From assembly GCA_035968315.1 (NCBI GenBank), contig JAVYIN010000005.1:1-64000 (forward strand): DNA of 64,000 nt. The letters run 5' to 3'. The DNA comes from Nitrospira sp. (lineage in GTDB: Bacteria > Nitrospirota > Nitrospiria > Nitrospirales > Nitrospiraceae). Below the pieces are notes generated by a model that had not been told where the DNA came from, did no database searches, and saw only the letters and a program-made list of their open reading frames with translations. The position numbers and the translations under genes are program-made. Positions 20,895 to 32,176 of this stretch are shown here, piece after piece. Within the stretch, counting starts at the first letter, position 1; every line of letters starts with the position of its first letter.

Positions 20895-22251
20895 GGGTGC
20901 TCACAATGGATTGCCGGATGATCGAGACCATGCGTTGGAGCTCCTTCAGCGTGACAGCCAGCGGAGGCATGAGGACGAGCACATTGCCGATGGGGCGCAG
21001 GATGAGCCCCCGGCGGCGCGCCTCCATCGTGACCCGGTGACCGATCCTGGCGGCGAGCGGGTAGGCTGTCCGGGTGGCGCGATTCTGGACCATCTCGATT
21101 CCCACCATGAAGCCGCGTTGACGAATGTCGCCGACCTGCTCCAGCTGTGCGAGGGGGCGCAGAAAGCGGGTGAGCGCGGCAATCTTGGGGCGCAGTGCCG
21201 CCAGGGTGTGTTCTTTCCGGAAGACCTCCAGATTCGCCAGCGCCACGGCGCAGCCCAGTGGATTGCCGGTGTAACTGTGGCCGTGAAAGAAGGTCTTGAA
21301 GTCTTCGTATTTTCCCAAGAAGGCGGTGTAGATGTCTTCGGTCGTCAGCGTGGCGGCAAGGGGCATGTAGCCGCCGGTCAATCCCTTGCTGATGCACATG
21401 AGATCCGGCGTGACGTCTTCATGCTGGCAGGCGAACATCTTGCCGGTCCGTCCGAATCCGGTGGCCACTTCGTCGGCAATCATGAGGACCTGGTACTGCG
21501 TGCAGAGCTCGCGGACTTTTTTGAGATAGCCGGGAGGCGATGTGATGATGCCGGCGGCGGCTTGGACAAGCGGCTCGATGATCAGCCCGGCAAGATCGCG
21601 ATGGCGTGTCTTCAAAACCTGCTCAAGAGGGTCGAGGCATGCCGTGCCGCAGCCGGGATAGGTCAACTTGAGCGGGCAGCGGTAGCAATAGGGCGGATCG
21701 GCTTCGACGGTCGGGAACAACAGCGGCTTGAATCGGCCGTGGAAAAGCTCGATGTTGCCGACGCTGACGGCGCCGAGGGTGTCGCCATGGTAGGCCTGCT
21801 TCAAGTGGAGAAAGGATGTTTTGGGTCCGGCGTCGGGGTGGTGCTGTTGCCAGTATTGCACCGCCATCTTTAGGGCGACTTCAACGGCGGTGGAGCCATT
21901 ATCGGAATAGAACACGCGGGTCAGTCCCTTGGGCGCGAGGCGGATCAGTTCGCGCGCCAGCTGAATGGCCGGTGGATTCGAGAGGCCGAGAAAGGTGGAG
22001 TGGGCAATCTTGCCCAGCTGGGTCTTGATGGCACGGTCAAGGACCGGATGCCGATGCCCGTGAAGGTTCACCCAGATGGAGGATGTGCCGTCGAGATACT
22101 TTTTCCCCTTCGCATCGATCAGGTAGGAACCTTTTCCGCGCTCGATAATGAGCGGCTCCTCCTGTGCCCATTCCTGCATCTGGGTGAAGGGGTGCCAGAG
22201 GTATTGGCGGTCCCACTCAGCGAATTTGTCAGGGCTGGTTCTTCTGGCCAT
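20881..22251 (-). CDS. bioA: Adenosylmethionine--8-amino-7-oxononanoate aminotransferase
   Basis: A PLP enzyme of biotin synthesis that uses SAM as amino donor to make 7,8-diaminononanoate. From the ATG at 22251 the protein has 456 residues. It begins with a [14 protein letters not shown] segment, characteristic of BioA. It has [28 protein letters not shown] and the PLP-lysine segment [15 protein letters not shown] longer reading frame to 22341 would add 30 unusual residues. The Shine-Dalgarno at 22251 is weak. No other bio genes are nearby. Confidence 0.92.
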   Translation of the reverse strand: MARRTSPDKFAEWDRQYLWHPFTQMQEWAQEEPLIIERGKGSYLIDAKGKKYLDGTSSIWVNLHGHRHPVLDRAIKTQLGKIAHSTFLGLSNPPAIQLARELIRLAPKGLTRVFYSDNGSTAVEVALKMAVQYWQQHHPDAGPKTSFLHLKQAYHGDTLGAVSVGNIELFHGRFKPLLFPTVEADPPYCYRCPLKLTYPGCGTACLDPLEQVLKTRHRDLAGLIIEPLVQAAAGIITSPPGYLKKVRELCTQYQVLMIADEVATGFGRTGKMFACQHEDVTPDLMCISKGLTGGYMPLAATLTTEDIYTAFLGKYEDFKTFFHGHSYTGNPLGCAVALANLEVFRKEHTLAALRPKIAALTRFLRPLAQLEQVGDIRQRGFMVGIEMVQNRATRTAYPLAARIGHRVTMEARRRGLILRPIGNVLVLMPPLAVTLKELQRMVSIIRQSIVSTHDTV

Positions 22252-22348
22252 GCGAGTCTCGACATCGGCGAAGATGATCGGAAACGGTGTGCGTCGAAAG
22301 GCGCGAGAAATCGGCGCGTGGCGCGGATTATACGGGCGCACCGCCGCT

Positions 22349-22377
22349 TTGACAACCTGGGGGGCAGTTACTATAAT
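22349..22377 (+). promoter_or_regulatory. Consensus sigma-70 promoter overlapping the lepA start
   Basis: Perfect -35 TTGACA (22349-22354), 17-bp spacer, perfect -10 TATAAT (22372-22377). The -10 box overlaps the annotated lepA ATG (22376-22378), so transcription would start about six bases inside the reading frame as drawn. Confidence 0.75.
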
Positions 22378-24208
22378 GAACCGATTTTATTCAGAAAAGA
22401 GCCAGGATTTGCAAAGTCTTATTCGCAACTTTTCGATTATCGCTCATATCGATCACGGCAAATCGACCCTCGCTGACCGGATCCTCGACGCAACTGGCGC
22501 GGTGACTGCCCGAGAGGCCAAGGAGCAGATCCTTGATGCCATGGACCTGGAACGGGAACGTGGCATTACGATCAAGGCTCACGCGGTGGCGATCAAGTAT
22601 CGGGCCAACGATGGGAAGATCTACTCGTTGCATCTGATCGATACGCCGGGGCACGTGGACTTTACCTATGAAGTCTCCCGCAGCCTTGCCGCGTGCGAAG
22701 GAGCGCTCTTGCTGGTGGATGCCACTCAAGGGGTGCAGGCCCAAACCATCGCCAATGTGAACTTGGCCATGGCGAACAACCTTACGATCATTCCGGTCAT
22801 CAACAAGATCGATTTGGCCAGCGCCGATGTCGAAGGCACCAAGCAATCGATTTCCGACGTGCTCCAGCTCGATGCCAGCGATGCTATGCTCATCAGCGCC
22901 AAGGAGGGCAAGGGCGTGCCGGAAGTGCTGGAGGCCGTGATCGAACGGATTCCGCCGCCCTCCGGAAATCCCAACGCCCCGCTGAAGGCGCTCATTTTCG
23001 ATTCCTGGTTCGACAATTATCAGGGCGTGATCGTCCTGACCCGCATCGTCGATGGGTCCGTTCGCCCCGGCATGAAGATCAAGGTGATGTCGAACGACCG
23101 GGTGTTTGAAGTGATGGAAGTCGGGCAGTTCACGCCGAAGCGCACGAAGAAAACCGAGTTGTTGACCGGCGAAGCCGGGTATGTGTGCGCGAATATGCGG
23201 GAAGTGGCGGACGTGAAGATCGGCGATACGCTGACCGATGCGGCGCAGCCGACGAGCACGCCGTTCCCCGGCTACAAGGAAGTGAAGCCGCTGGTCTTCT
23301 GCGGCCTCTATTCGACCGATACCGCCAAGTACGAAGATTTGCGGGATGCGCTCGTCAAGCTGCGGTTGAACGACTCCTCCTTCATCTATGAGCCGGAGAC
23401 CTCGCTGGCGCTCGGCTTTGGATTCCGGTGCGGCTTCCTGGGGTTGCTGCACATGGAGATCATTCAGGAGCGCTTGGAGCGGGAATACGGGCTGACGCTG
23501 ATCACCACGGCGCCGACGGTCGTCTATCGCGTGATGACCACCAAGGGCGATGTGCTGGAAATCGACAATCCCGCCGACCTGCCGGAGCCGAGCAGCATCG
23601 AATCGTTCGAGGAGCCCTTCATTCTCGCCACCGTCATTACGCCCGAGCGGTACATGGGGTCGATCCTCAAGCTCTGCCAGGAACGCCGCGGCATTCAGCG
23701 GGACATTCACTTCCTCGATCCGACGCGCGTGGTCATCAGCTATGAGATGCCGCTCAACGAAGTGATCTTGGACTTTTACGACAAGCTGAAGTCGCGCACC
23801 CAGGGCTATGCCTCGCTGGACTACGAACTCCTGGGCTATCGGGAGTCCAAGCTGGTCAAGATCGACATTCTGCTGAACGGCGAGGCGGTCGATGCCCTGT
23901 CATTCATTACCCATGAAGAGCGCGCCTACTACCGTGGCCGGCAGATGGCGGAGAAGATGAAGGAACTGATCCCGCGGCAGATGTTCGAAATCGCCATTCA
24001 AGCGGCCATCGGGAATAAGATCATCGCCCGCGAAACGATCGGCGCGATGAAGAAGAACGTCATCGCCAAGTGCTACGGCGGCGACATTTCCCGCAAACGG
24101 AAGCTGCTCGAGAAACAGAAGGAAGGGAAGAAGCGCATGAAGTCGGTGGGCAGCGTCGAAGTGCCGCAAGAAGCGTTTCTCGCCCTCTTGAAAGTCGGTG
24201 ACGAATGA
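22376..24208 (+). CDS. lepA: Elongation factor 4 (LepA)
   Basis: A ribosomal back-translocase GTPase, 610 residues from ATG 22376. GTPase motifs are [14 protein letters not shown] (G1), RGITIKAHA (G2), DTPGHVDF (G3) and NKIDLASAD (G4). The C-terminal LepA-specific domain ends with a [19 protein letters not shown] stretch. The start is doubtful. A consensus promoter overlaps the ATG, and a TTG at 22409 would begin the protein four residues before [13 protein letters not shown], where most LepA proteins start. It is coupled to lepB by ATGA. Confidence 0.95.
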   Translation: MNRFYSEKSQDLQSLIRNFSIIAHIDHGKSTLADRILDATGAVTAREAKEQILDAMDLERERGITIKAHAVAIKYRANDGKIYSLHLIDTPGHVDFTYEVSRSLAACEGALLLVDATQGVQAQTIANVNLAMANNLTIIPVINKIDLASADVEGTKQSISDVLQLDASDAMLISAKEGKGVPEVLEAVIERIPPPSGNPNAPLKALIFDSWFDNYQGVIVLTRIVDGSVRPGMKIKVMSNDRVFEVMEVGQFTPKRTKKTELLTGEAGYVCANMREVADVKIGDTLTDAAQPTSTPFPGYKEVKPLVFCGLYSTDTAKYEDLRDALVKLRLNDSSFIYEPETSLALGFGFRCGFLGLLHMEIIQERLEREYGLTLITTAPTVVYRVMTTKGDVLEIDNPADLPEPSSIESFEEPFILATVITPERYMGSILKLCQERRGIQRDIHFLDPTRVVISYEMPLNEVILDFYDKLKSRTQGYASLDYELLGYRESKLVKIDILLNGEAVDALSFITHEERAYYRGRQMAEKMKELIPRQMFEIAIQAAIGNKIIARETIGAMKKNVIAKCYGGDISRKRKLLEKQKEGKKRMKSVGSVEVPQEAFLALLKVGDE

Positions 24209-24960
24209 GCGCCGAGCCGACCCCGCCCAATCTGGATGAGGTGACGGGGCCTTCGGCCGCGGTTCCCTCCGGATCGCCGGATGCCGGCACGGATCGGCCC
24301 GGCGCCAAATCGATCGTCCGAGAATATGCCGAAGCCATCGTCGTGGCGATGCTGCTCGCGTTTGCCATTCGCGTATTCGTGGTGCAGGCCTTCAAGATTC
24401 CGTCCGGCTCGATGATTCCCACGCTGTTGATCGGCGATCACATCCTGGTCAGCAAGCTGTCCTACGGCCTCCAGTGGCCGGCCGATTGCAAGCTGCAACC
24501 GGCTTTCCCCCCGGTGAATTGCTACACCTCCAGCACGATTGTGGCGTTCGGCAAGCCGCAACGGGGCGATGTCATCGTGTTCCGGTTTCCGGAAGACGAA
24601 GAGAAAGACTTTATCAAGCGCATCGTGGGCGGGCCTGGCGATACGGTGCAAGTCCGCAATAAAGTGGTCATCGTGAACGGAGAACCGTTGGACGACAAAG
24701 GGTTTACGCAGCGCATCGATCCCGGCATCATCGACGGCACGGTCAACCCGCGCGACAACTTCGGCCCGGTGACCGTTCCGGACGGCTCGTACTTTGTCAT
24801 GGGCGACAACCGGGATCAGAGCCTCGACAGCCGGTTCTGGGGCTATGTGCGCGAAGAGAAAATTCGCGGCAAGGCCTTTCGGATTTATTGGTCCTGGAGT
24901 GGGCAAGGCAATTGGACCGAGTGGGTCCGGTGGGAGCGGTTCGGCAAGGCGATTCAGTAG
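24205..24960 (+). CDS. lepB: Signal peptidase I
   Basis: A membrane serine protease that removes signal peptides from exported proteins. The 251-residue protein has a single N-terminal transmembrane segment (roughly residues 43-65) after a Pro/Ser-rich cytoplasmic head. The catalytic serine is in PSGSMIPTL and the catalytic lysine in [26 protein letters not shown] is the conserved box E. The lepA-lepB order with a 4-bp overlap is a common bacterial arrangement. Confidence 0.95.
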   Translation: MSAEPTPPNLDEVTGPSAAVPSGSPDAGTDRPGAKSIVREYAEAIVVAMLLAFAIRVFVVQAFKIPSGSMIPTLLIGDHILVSKLSYGLQWPADCKLQPAFPPVNCYTSSTIVAFGKPQRGDVIVFRFPEDEEKDFIKRIVGGPGDTVQVRNKVVIVNGEPLDDKGFTQRIDPGIIDGTVNPRDNFGPVTVPDGSYFVMGDNRDQSLDSRFWGYVREEKIRGKAFRIYWSWSGQGNWTEWVRWERFGKAIQ

Positions 24961-24979
24961 GGAGGACGCAGCGCAGGCC

Positions 24980-26005
24980 ATGGCACCTCAGGCATCCAAC
25001 AGCTCCAAGCAGCAGGCGTCTCCCAAGGCGCTCCGCCAGTATGTGCAGCGGTTTCCCCAGGCCTGTGTGCTGGTCATCGGGGATTTGATTCTCGACCATT
25101 ATGTCATGGGGCGGGTCAGCCGGATCTCTCCCGAAGCGCCGGTGCCGGTCGTGCATGTGGAGTCCGAGTCTCTGCGCTTGGGCGGCGCGGCCAATGTGTT
25201 CAACAACATTCTGGCGCTGGGCGGCAAGGCCGATCTCTGCGGCGTGATCGGCGCCGATGAAAGCGGACGGTTGCTGCTGAAAGAGCTGGGAAGCCAGCGG
25301 ACGACTCAGTCGTCCCGCGGCGGGGTCATCATCGATCACGACCGTCCGACGACGCGGAAAAGCCGGGTCATCGCCCATAATCAGCAGATCGTGCGCTATG
25401 ACGTCGAGGGCCGGCAGGAGCTGAAGGCCGCGCTGCAGAAACGCATGTTGCGGTATGTCGAATCCCGCATGCGGGAATTGTCCTGCCTGGTCGTCTCAGA
25501 TTACGCGAAGGGGGTGGTCACGGCGCAGCTCATGACGGACCTGACGCGGCTGGCCGCCTTGCGCCGGATTCCCATCATCGTGGATCCCAAGGTCGAACAT
25601 TTCAGCTACTACAAAGGCGTCACCGTGATGACGCCGAATCATCTGGAAGCCACGCAGGCGTCCGGCCTCCATGGGGATGACGATCAGACGGTCGATCAGG
25701 CGGGGGCGCTGATCCGGCAACGGCTGGGGTGCCAGTCCGTGCTGATTACGCGCGGTGAAAAGGGGATGAGCCTCTACGAGGGGGACGGCGCCTCCTGGCA
25801 TTTGCCGACGCAAGCGCGCCAGGTTTACGATGTGACGGGGGCCGGCGATACCGTGATCGGCACGCTCGCACTCGCCCTGTCGACCGGCGCCAGCATGCGC
25901 GAAGGGGCGACGCTGGCCAATTATGCGGCCGGGATCGTCGTCGGCATGGTCGGGACCGCCACCGTATCGCCCAAGCAGCTCCTGGAGGCTGTGGGGAATG
26001 GGTAG
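24980..26005 (+). CDS. hldA: D-glycero-beta-D-manno-heptose-7-phosphate kinase
   Basis: A PfkB-family sugar kinase acting in ADP-heptose synthesis for LPS core. The 341-residue protein corresponds to the kinase half of HldE and lacks the nucleotidyltransferase half. It has VIGDLILDHYVMG at the N-terminus, RLGGAANVFNNI, and the anion-hole/catalytic-base segment DVTGAGDTVIGTLALAL. GGAGGA lies 14 bases upstream of ATG 24980. An in-frame upstream extension overlapping lepB is not credible. It overlaps kdsB by eight bases. Confidence 0.9.
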   Translation: MAPQASNSSKQQASPKALRQYVQRFPQACVLVIGDLILDHYVMGRVSRISPEAPVPVVHVESESLRLGGAANVFNNILALGGKADLCGVIGADESGRLLLKELGSQRTTQSSRGGVIIDHDRPTTRKSRVIAHNQQIVRYDVEGRQELKAALQKRMLRYVESRMRELSCLVVSDYAKGVVTAQLMTDLTRLAALRRIPIIVDPKVEHFSYYKGVTVMTPNHLEATQASGLHGDDDQTVDQAGALIRQRLGCQSVLITRGEKGMSLYEGDGASWHLPTQARQVYDVTGAGDTVIGTLALALSTGASMREGATLANYAAGIVVGMVGTATVSPKQLLEAVGNG

Positions 26006-26798
26006 GGCCACGCAACAGGTCATCGTCGTCATTCCCGCGCGCTACGGGTCGTCGCGGTTCCCAGGGAAACCGCTGGTGCGGCTGGGCGAAAAGCCCATGA
26101 TTCAGCATGTGTATGAACAGGCGGCGGCCTGCCGGTCGGTCAACGAAGTGCTGGTCGCCACGGACGATGACCGGATCAAGCGCGCAGTGGAACAGTTCGG
26201 CGGGCGCGTCGTGATGGTGGCCGGCGACTATCGCACGGGCACCGATCGCGTGGCGGCCGTCGCGCGCATGTTTGCCGGCGAGTGGTTTGTCAATTTGCAG
26301 GGCGATGAGATCCCCCTGAATCCGGAACTGCTGTCCGACCTGATCGAACCGTTTATTCAAAGCGGCGCGGAAATGGGGACGCTGAAGCGGAAGATGGATG
26401 CGACGGACGATCTCCAGAATCCGGGCATCGTAAAAGTCGTGACGGACCTGCGCGGCTATGCCTCGTATTTTTCGCGGGCGCCGATTCCCTGGGTGCGCGA
26501 CGATGCGAGTCGGCGGGTGGTGAGCGGGCTCCACTACATCCATCTGGGCCTCTATATGTATACGAAGGAAACGCTGCTGCGGTTTGCCGGGCTGGGCACC
26601 AGCCAGCTGGAGGATGCCGAGAAGCTGGAGCAGTTGCGCGCGCTGGAACACGGGATTCGCATCCGGGTGTGGGAGACCCAGCATGCCTCGTTGCGCGTGG
26701 ATGCGCCGGAGGATGTGCCGGACGTGGCGGACCGGCTGCAGCAGTACGATGCCATCAAGCGGGAACTGAGCCGGAATCGAGTGGTGCCGAGCCGATGA
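25998..26798 (+). CDS. kdsB: 3-deoxy-manno-octulosonate cytidylyltransferase
   Basis: It activates KDO with CTP to CMP-KDO for lipid A-core assembly. The 266-residue protein has IPARYGSSRFPGKPL at the N-terminus. It also has VATDDDRI, YRTGTDRVA, NLQGDEI and KRKMDATDDLQNPGIVKV. All these are KdsB signatures, including the CTP-binding loop. ATG 25998 overlaps the hldA stop. The downstream CTP synthase gene would supply its co-substrate. Confidence 0.94.
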   Translation: MGRATQQVIVVIPARYGSSRFPGKPLVRLGEKPMIQHVYEQAAACRSVNEVLVATDDDRIKRAVEQFGGRVVMVAGDYRTGTDRVAAVARMFAGEWFVNLQGDEIPLNPELLSDLIEPFIQSGAEMGTLKRKMDATDDLQNPGIVKVVTDLRGYASYFSRAPIPWVRDDASRRVVSGLHYIHLGLYMYTKETLLRFAGLGTSQLEDAEKLEQLRALEHGIRIRVWETQHASLRVDAPEDVPDVADRLQQYDAIKRELSRNRVVPSR

Positions 26799-28448
<1,650 letters not shown>

Positions 28449-28451
28449 CGT

Positions 28452-28574
28452 GAGGTGCTGAAACCAGCTTTCAGCTTTGTTCTCGGTTCGTCGAAATCCT
28501 CAACGTGCCTCTGAGGGTACGCCTCCGGTTTCGACTCACCTGCGGCCTCGCTGAAAAACTGGTTTGAGCACCTC
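28452..28574. repeat. 123-bp palindromic intergenic repeat, copy 1
   Basis: The outer arms GAGGTGCTGAAACCAG (28452-28467) and CTGGTTTGAGCACCTC (28559-28574) are inverted with one mismatch. The interior contains CTCAACGTGCCTCTGAGGG followed by TACGCCTCCGG, which recurs almost unchanged in a second copy at 30581. It fills nearly the whole pyrG-kdsA gap. Structure and size resemble ERIC-type palindromic elements, but the sequence is different. Confidence 0.75.
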
Positions 28575-28597
28575 ATGGGAAGAAATAAGGGAAAGCT

Positions 28598-29425
28598 ATG
28601 GCGAAGGAAGTCGAGATAGGAAACTTCAAGGTTGGCGCGGGAAACAGGCCGTTTCTGATCGCGGGGCCTTGTGTCATCGAGAGCGAACAGCTGGTGATGG
28701 ATACGGCGGGCCGGATTGCCGAGATCACCAAGTCCCTCGGGATTCCCTACGTCTTCAAGGCCTCGTTCGATAAAGCCAACCGCACCTCGATCAAGTCCTA
28801 TCGTGGTCCCGGCCTTGAGCAGGGGCTGGCGGTGCTGAAGAAGGTCAAAGACCAATTGGGGCTGCCGGTGCTGACGGATGTCCATACGGACGAGCAGGCA
28901 ACTGAGGCGGGGAAGGTGGTCGATGTGCTGCAGATCCCCGCGTTTCTCTGCCGGCAGACCGATTTGCTCATCGCCGCGGCGAAGACCGGCAAGGTCGTCA
29001 ATGTGAAGAAGGGGCAATTCCTCTCACCGCCCGAAATGGCCAACGCCGTCAAAAAGGTGGAGGAGTGCGGAAGCCAGCGCATTGTGCTGACCGAGCGCGG
29101 CTCGTCGTTCGGCTACAACAATCTCGTGGTCGATATGCGCTCCTTTCCCATCATGCGGAGCTTCGGCTATCCCGTCGTGTTCGACGCGACCCATAGTGTG
29201 CAGTTGCCGGGCGGCGGGGGCACCAAATCCAGCGGCCAGCGCGAGTTTGTCGAGCCCCTGGCCTGCGCGGCGGCCGGCGCCGGGGTGGACGGATTTTTTA
29301 TGGAAGTGCACCCGAACCCGGACGAGGCGTTGTCAGATGGACCGAACATGGTGCCGCTGCATCAACTGACATCTTTGCTTGAACGGGTGCTTCGGATCTG
29401 TGAGGCCGCAAAACCACGGAACTGA
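28598..29425 (+). CDS. kdsA: 3-deoxy-8-phosphooctulonate synthase (KDO-8-P synthase)
   Basis: It condenses phosphoenolpyruvate with arabinose-5-phosphate to KDO-8-phosphate. The 275-residue protein has [35 protein letters not shown], and [11 protein letters not shown]. It also has [18 protein letters not shown] and [20 protein letters not shown] lies upstream of the ATG. The residue before the KGQF lysine is a lysine, where metal-independent enzymes carry asparagine, so metal class is not decided here. Its 3' end is tandemly duplicated downstream. Confidence 0.96.
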   Translation: MAKEVEIGNFKVGAGNRPFLIAGPCVIESEQLVMDTAGRIAEITKSLGIPYVFKASFDKANRTSIKSYRGPGLEQGLAVLKKVKDQLGLPVLTDVHTDEQATEAGKVVDVLQIPAFLCRQTDLLIAAAKTGKVVNVKKGQFLSPPEMANAVKKVEECGSQRIVLTERGSSFGYNNLVVDMRSFPIMRSFGYPVVFDATHSVQLPGGGGTKSSGQREFVEPLACAAAGAGVDGFFMEVHPNPDEALSDGPNMVPLHQLTSLLERVLRICEAAKPRN

Positions 29426-29574
29426 TTCCGGGGTCCACAGGTGTTTCATGGAAGTCCATTCCAATCAGGATAGGCCTTCTCCGATGGGCCCAACAGGGTT
29501 CGATTGTATCAACTGAAATCTTTGCTCGAACGGGTGATGCGGATATGCGACGCAGCAAAACCACGCAATTAAAG
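29280..29574 (+). repeat. Tandem ~148-bp duplication of the kdsA 3' end
   Basis: The last ~146 bases of kdsA (29280-29425, from CCGGGGT through the stop) are repeated with an offset of 148 bases (29428-29572). Shared landmarks are CCGGGGT, ATGGAAGT, ATCAACTG, ATCTTTGCT, GAACGGGTG, GCAAAACCACG and a terminal stop codon. Over the last 65 bases I count 11 mismatches. A one-base net deletion puts the copy out of frame, and it no longer encodes the KdsA tail. The ATG of kdsD lies inside the copy. Confidence 0.8.
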
Positions 29575-30579
29575 CCCAAGCCAAAGCGGGCCTCCACTCC
29601 CAAGGGGATCAAGAGCCTGGGGAGCCTGGGCGACGGCAAGCGGGTGCTTGAAATCGAGGCGCGTGCCGTCCATGCGATGGTTGAGCGCCTGGACGAGTCG
29701 TTCGCCAAGGCGGTGGATGTGCTCTTCCGGTGCAAGGGGAAGGTCGTCGTGTCCGGCATGGGCAAGTCCGGCCTGATCGGACAGAAGATCGCGGCGACGC
29801 TCGCCAGCACCGGCACCTCCTCATTCTTTCTCCATCCTGCCGAAGGCGTGCACGGTGATCTGGGTATGCTGGCTCGCCGCGATGCCTTGATTGCGATTTC
29901 CAATAGCGGGGAGACGGCGGAACTGTTGCAGATCCTGCCCTACGTCGAGCGCATGGGCATTCCGGTCATCGGGCTCACGGGCCGGATGAATTCCACGCTG
30001 GCGAAAAACAGCCATGTGGCCCTGGATGTGTCGGTGGCGGAAGAGGCCTGTCCGATGGGGCTGGCGCCGACGGCCAGCACGACCGTGACGCTCGCCATGG
30101 GCGATGCGTTGGCCGTTGCGCTCTTGCAGAAGCGCGGGTTTCAGGAAGAAGACTTTGCCCAGTTCCATCCGGGCGGGTCCCTGGGCCGCCGGTTGCTAGT
30201 GCGGGTGAAGGATCTCATGCACGGCGGCGCCAATCTTCCACAAGTCGAGGAATCCGTCGCCGGGACGACGGCCATGCTGGAAATGACGGCCAAGAAGCTC
30301 GGGATGACGACCGTCGTCGATCAGGCCGGCAAGCTTGCGGGCATTATCACGGACGGGGATTTGCGGCGCTTCATTCAGCGCGGCGGAGATTTTGCCAAGG
30401 CCACGGCGCGCGAGCTGGCGTCCCGGAATCCCAAGACGATCGGCCCCGATGTGCTGGCGGCCAAGGCCGTGGAAATGATGGAGCGGTTTTCCATCACCAC
30501 GCTCGTCGTCACCGAAGGCGATCGCAACATCCGCGGCGTCATTCATTTGCATGATCTCTTGAAAAGCGGCATCGTTTAG
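29545..30579 (+). CDS. kdsD: Arabinose-5-phosphate isomerase
   Basis: It isomerises ribulose-5-phosphate to arabinose-5-phosphate, the KdsA substrate. The 344-residue protein has a SIS domain (KGKVVVSGMGKSGLIGQKIA, ISNSGETAELL, HGDLGML) at about residues 60-200. Two CBS domains follow at about 220-340. The first ~30 residues are basic and not conserved in the family. The first nine codons lie in the duplicated kdsA tail, read in another frame. No clear Shine-Dalgarno is present. kdsC (KDO-8-P phosphatase), often the next gene, is absent. Confidence 0.93.
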   Translation: MRRSKTTQLKPKPKRASTPKGIKSLGSLGDGKRVLEIEARAVHAMVERLDESFAKAVDVLFRCKGKVVVSGMGKSGLIGQKIAATLASTGTSSFFLHPAEGVHGDLGMLARRDALIAISNSGETAELLQILPYVERMGIPVIGLTGRMNSTLAKNSHVALDVSVAEEACPMGLAPTASTTVTLAMGDALAVALLQKRGFQEEDFAQFHPGGSLGRRLLVRVKDLMHGGANLPQVEESVAGTTAMLEMTAKKLGMTTVVDQAGKLAGIITDGDLRRFIQRGGDFAKATARELASRNPKTIGPDVLAAKAVEMMERFSITTLVVTEGDRNIRGVIHLHDLLKSGIV

Positions 30580-30580
30580 T

Positions 30581-30704
30581 AGGATGCTGAAAAAGTCCGC
30601 CAGCGTCGTTCTCGCCTCGAACGCATCCTCAACGTACCCCTGAGGGTACGCCTCCGGTGCATTCATCGGCTGCGGCCTTGCTGAACGGCCTTTTTGAGCA
30701 TCCT
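30581..30704. repeat. 124-bp palindromic intergenic repeat, copy 2
   Basis: It starts one base after the kdsD stop. The arms AGGATGCTGAAAAAGTCCG (30581-30599) and CGGCCTTTTTGAGCATCCT (30686-30704) are inverted with two mismatches. The core contains CTCAACGTACCCCTGAGGG followed by TACGCCTCCGG, including GTACCC/GGGTAC. The core is shared with copy 1 at 28452-28574. The TTTTT in the right arm could also support transcription termination. Confidence 0.75.
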
Positions 30705-30799
30705 GCGTGCTTCTCTTGTTGCTCTCTGTGGGTAGTGCTATCACCATTTTGGTAAACCCATTAGTTTGTCTCTAGTCTGCTAGGGGATGTGATCTGGCT

Positions 30800-31396
30800 A
30801 TGAACCGCGTCTTGGAAGTCTGGCGGGAAATCGGACAGGAGTCGCTCAACCTCCCCAATCTTCTCACGCTCGTCCGCATCCTGCTGATTCCCGTCTTCGT
30901 GGCCCTCTTTATTACGCCGACGCCGGACCGGTCGCTGAGCGCGGCCATCGTGTTTGTGGTGGCGGCGGTGACGGATTTGCTGGATGGCTATATCGCCCGC
31001 CGAACGGGACAAGTCACGAAGCTTGGGAAGTTGCTCGATCCGATTGCGGATAAGCTGCTGGTGCTGTCGGCCTTGATTCTCCTGGTCAATATCGACCGGG
31101 TCAGCGCGCTCGTGGCGATTCTCGTCATCGCGCGTGAAGTGGCGGTCACCGGCATCCGGGCCATTGCCGCCGGTGAGGGCTTGATCATTGCCGCGGAGGC
31201 CACCGGCAAATACAAGATGGCGCTGCAGGTGGTGGCGATCGTGTTGCTGATTCTTGAAGGGACGGGGCTCGCCGAACTGGGCAATCTCCACCTCGCCGGC
31301 AGTGCCACGCTCTACCTGTCGCTGGTGTTGGGCTACATCTCGGGCGGGCAGTATGTCTGGAGTTTTTGGAAGCAGGTTGTCGCCAAGGGCCTGTAG
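30800..31396 (+). CDS. pgsA: CDP-diacylglycerol--glycerol-3-phosphate 3-phosphatidyltransferase
   Basis: An inner-membrane enzyme that makes phosphatidylglycerol phosphate. The 198-residue protein has the CDP-alcohol phosphatidyltransferase motif DLLDGYIARRTGQVTKLGKL followed by LDPIADK. Its aspartates bind metal and CDP. Several membrane segments surround it. It begins with an IGQESLNLPNLLTLVRI-like PgsA N-terminus. It follows the second palindromic repeat and is probably transcribed separately from kdsD. Confidence 0.93.
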   Translation: MNRVLEVWREIGQESLNLPNLLTLVRILLIPVFVALFITPTPDRSLSAAIVFVVAAVTDLLDGYIARRTGQVTKLGKLLDPIADKLLVLSALILLVNIDRVSALVAILVIAREVAVTGIRAIAAGEGLIIAAEATGKYKMALQVVAIVLLILEGTGLAELGNLHLAGSATLYLSLVLGYISGGQYVWSFWKQVVAKGL

Positions 31397-31517
31397 CCGT
31401 GAGCCGTAAAACGTCAGGCGTAAAAGGTGGCGCGACGGGTGAGTCAAGATTGTCTGGGCGGTGTGTGGCAGCGGTAGTTGTATCGGTGCGGCTCTCCTCT
31501 AAGTATCGGAAATATCC

Positions 31518-32123
31518 ATGGACATGAATTGGCTGCTTGGTGCTCTGATTGTGGTCGGATATCTGCTCGGCGCGGTGCCCTTCGGCGTCGTGGTGTCGAA
31601 GGCGATGGGGCTGCCAGATCCGCGCACGGTCGGGAGCAAGAATGTCGGCTTTACCAACGTGCTGCGAGTCTCGGGGAAGAAGGCCGGCCTGCTCACCTTG
31701 GCCGGCGATATGGGCAAGGGGTGGGTCATGGGGTATGCGGCCACACAGCTGCTGCAAGACGAATGGACCATCCTGCTCGTGGCGCTCGCGCCGTTTCTCG
31801 GCCACCTCTTTTCGCCGTTCCTGGGCTTTACCGGCGGCAAGGGGGTCGCCACCGCCTTGGGTTCGGTGCTCGGCGTGGCCCCCGTCATTGGTGTGACGCT
31901 GCTGCTGGCCTGGCTGGGCGCGGTCGCGCTCTGGCGCTATTCCTCAGGCGGCGCACTGACGGCCTTCGGCCTCTTTCCGCTCATTGCTGCTCTCGCCCGT
32001 CCCACGGTGGGCTTTGTCCTCTTCTCTGTCATCGTCAGCGGCCTCATCGTGTTCAAGCACAAGGGGAACATTGAGCGCTTGTGGAACGGGACGGAGAGTA
32101 AGATCGGACAGAAGAAACCGTAG
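31518..32123 (+). CDS. plsY: Glycerol-3-phosphate acyltransferase PlsY
   Basis: An integral membrane enzyme that acylates glycerol-3-phosphate from acyl-phosphate. The 201-residue protein has about five hydrophobic segments. It carries the PlsY motifs: GAVPFGVVVSKAMG, the VGSKNVGFTNVLRVSG stretch (the GSGNxGATNxxR equivalent), and FTGGKGVATALG. In the first motif asparagine-to-lysine style variation is visible (GSKNVG instead of GSGNIG). The upstream gap (31397-31517) holds short CGTAAAACGTCAGGCG-like units. Confidence 0.9.
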   Translation: MDMNWLLGALIVVGYLLGAVPFGVVVSKAMGLPDPRTVGSKNVGFTNVLRVSGKKAGLLTLAGDMGKGWVMGYAATQLLQDEWTILLVALAPFLGHLFSPFLGFTGGKGVATALGSVLGVAPVIGVTLLLAWLGAVALWRYSSGGALTAFGLFPLIAALARPTVGFVLFSVIVSGLIVFKHKGNIERLWNGTESKIGQKKP

Positions 32124-32176
32124 CAGACTGTCAGGATAATAGGCCGGTCGGATTGGCTGTGCACGCCAGATCCGAG

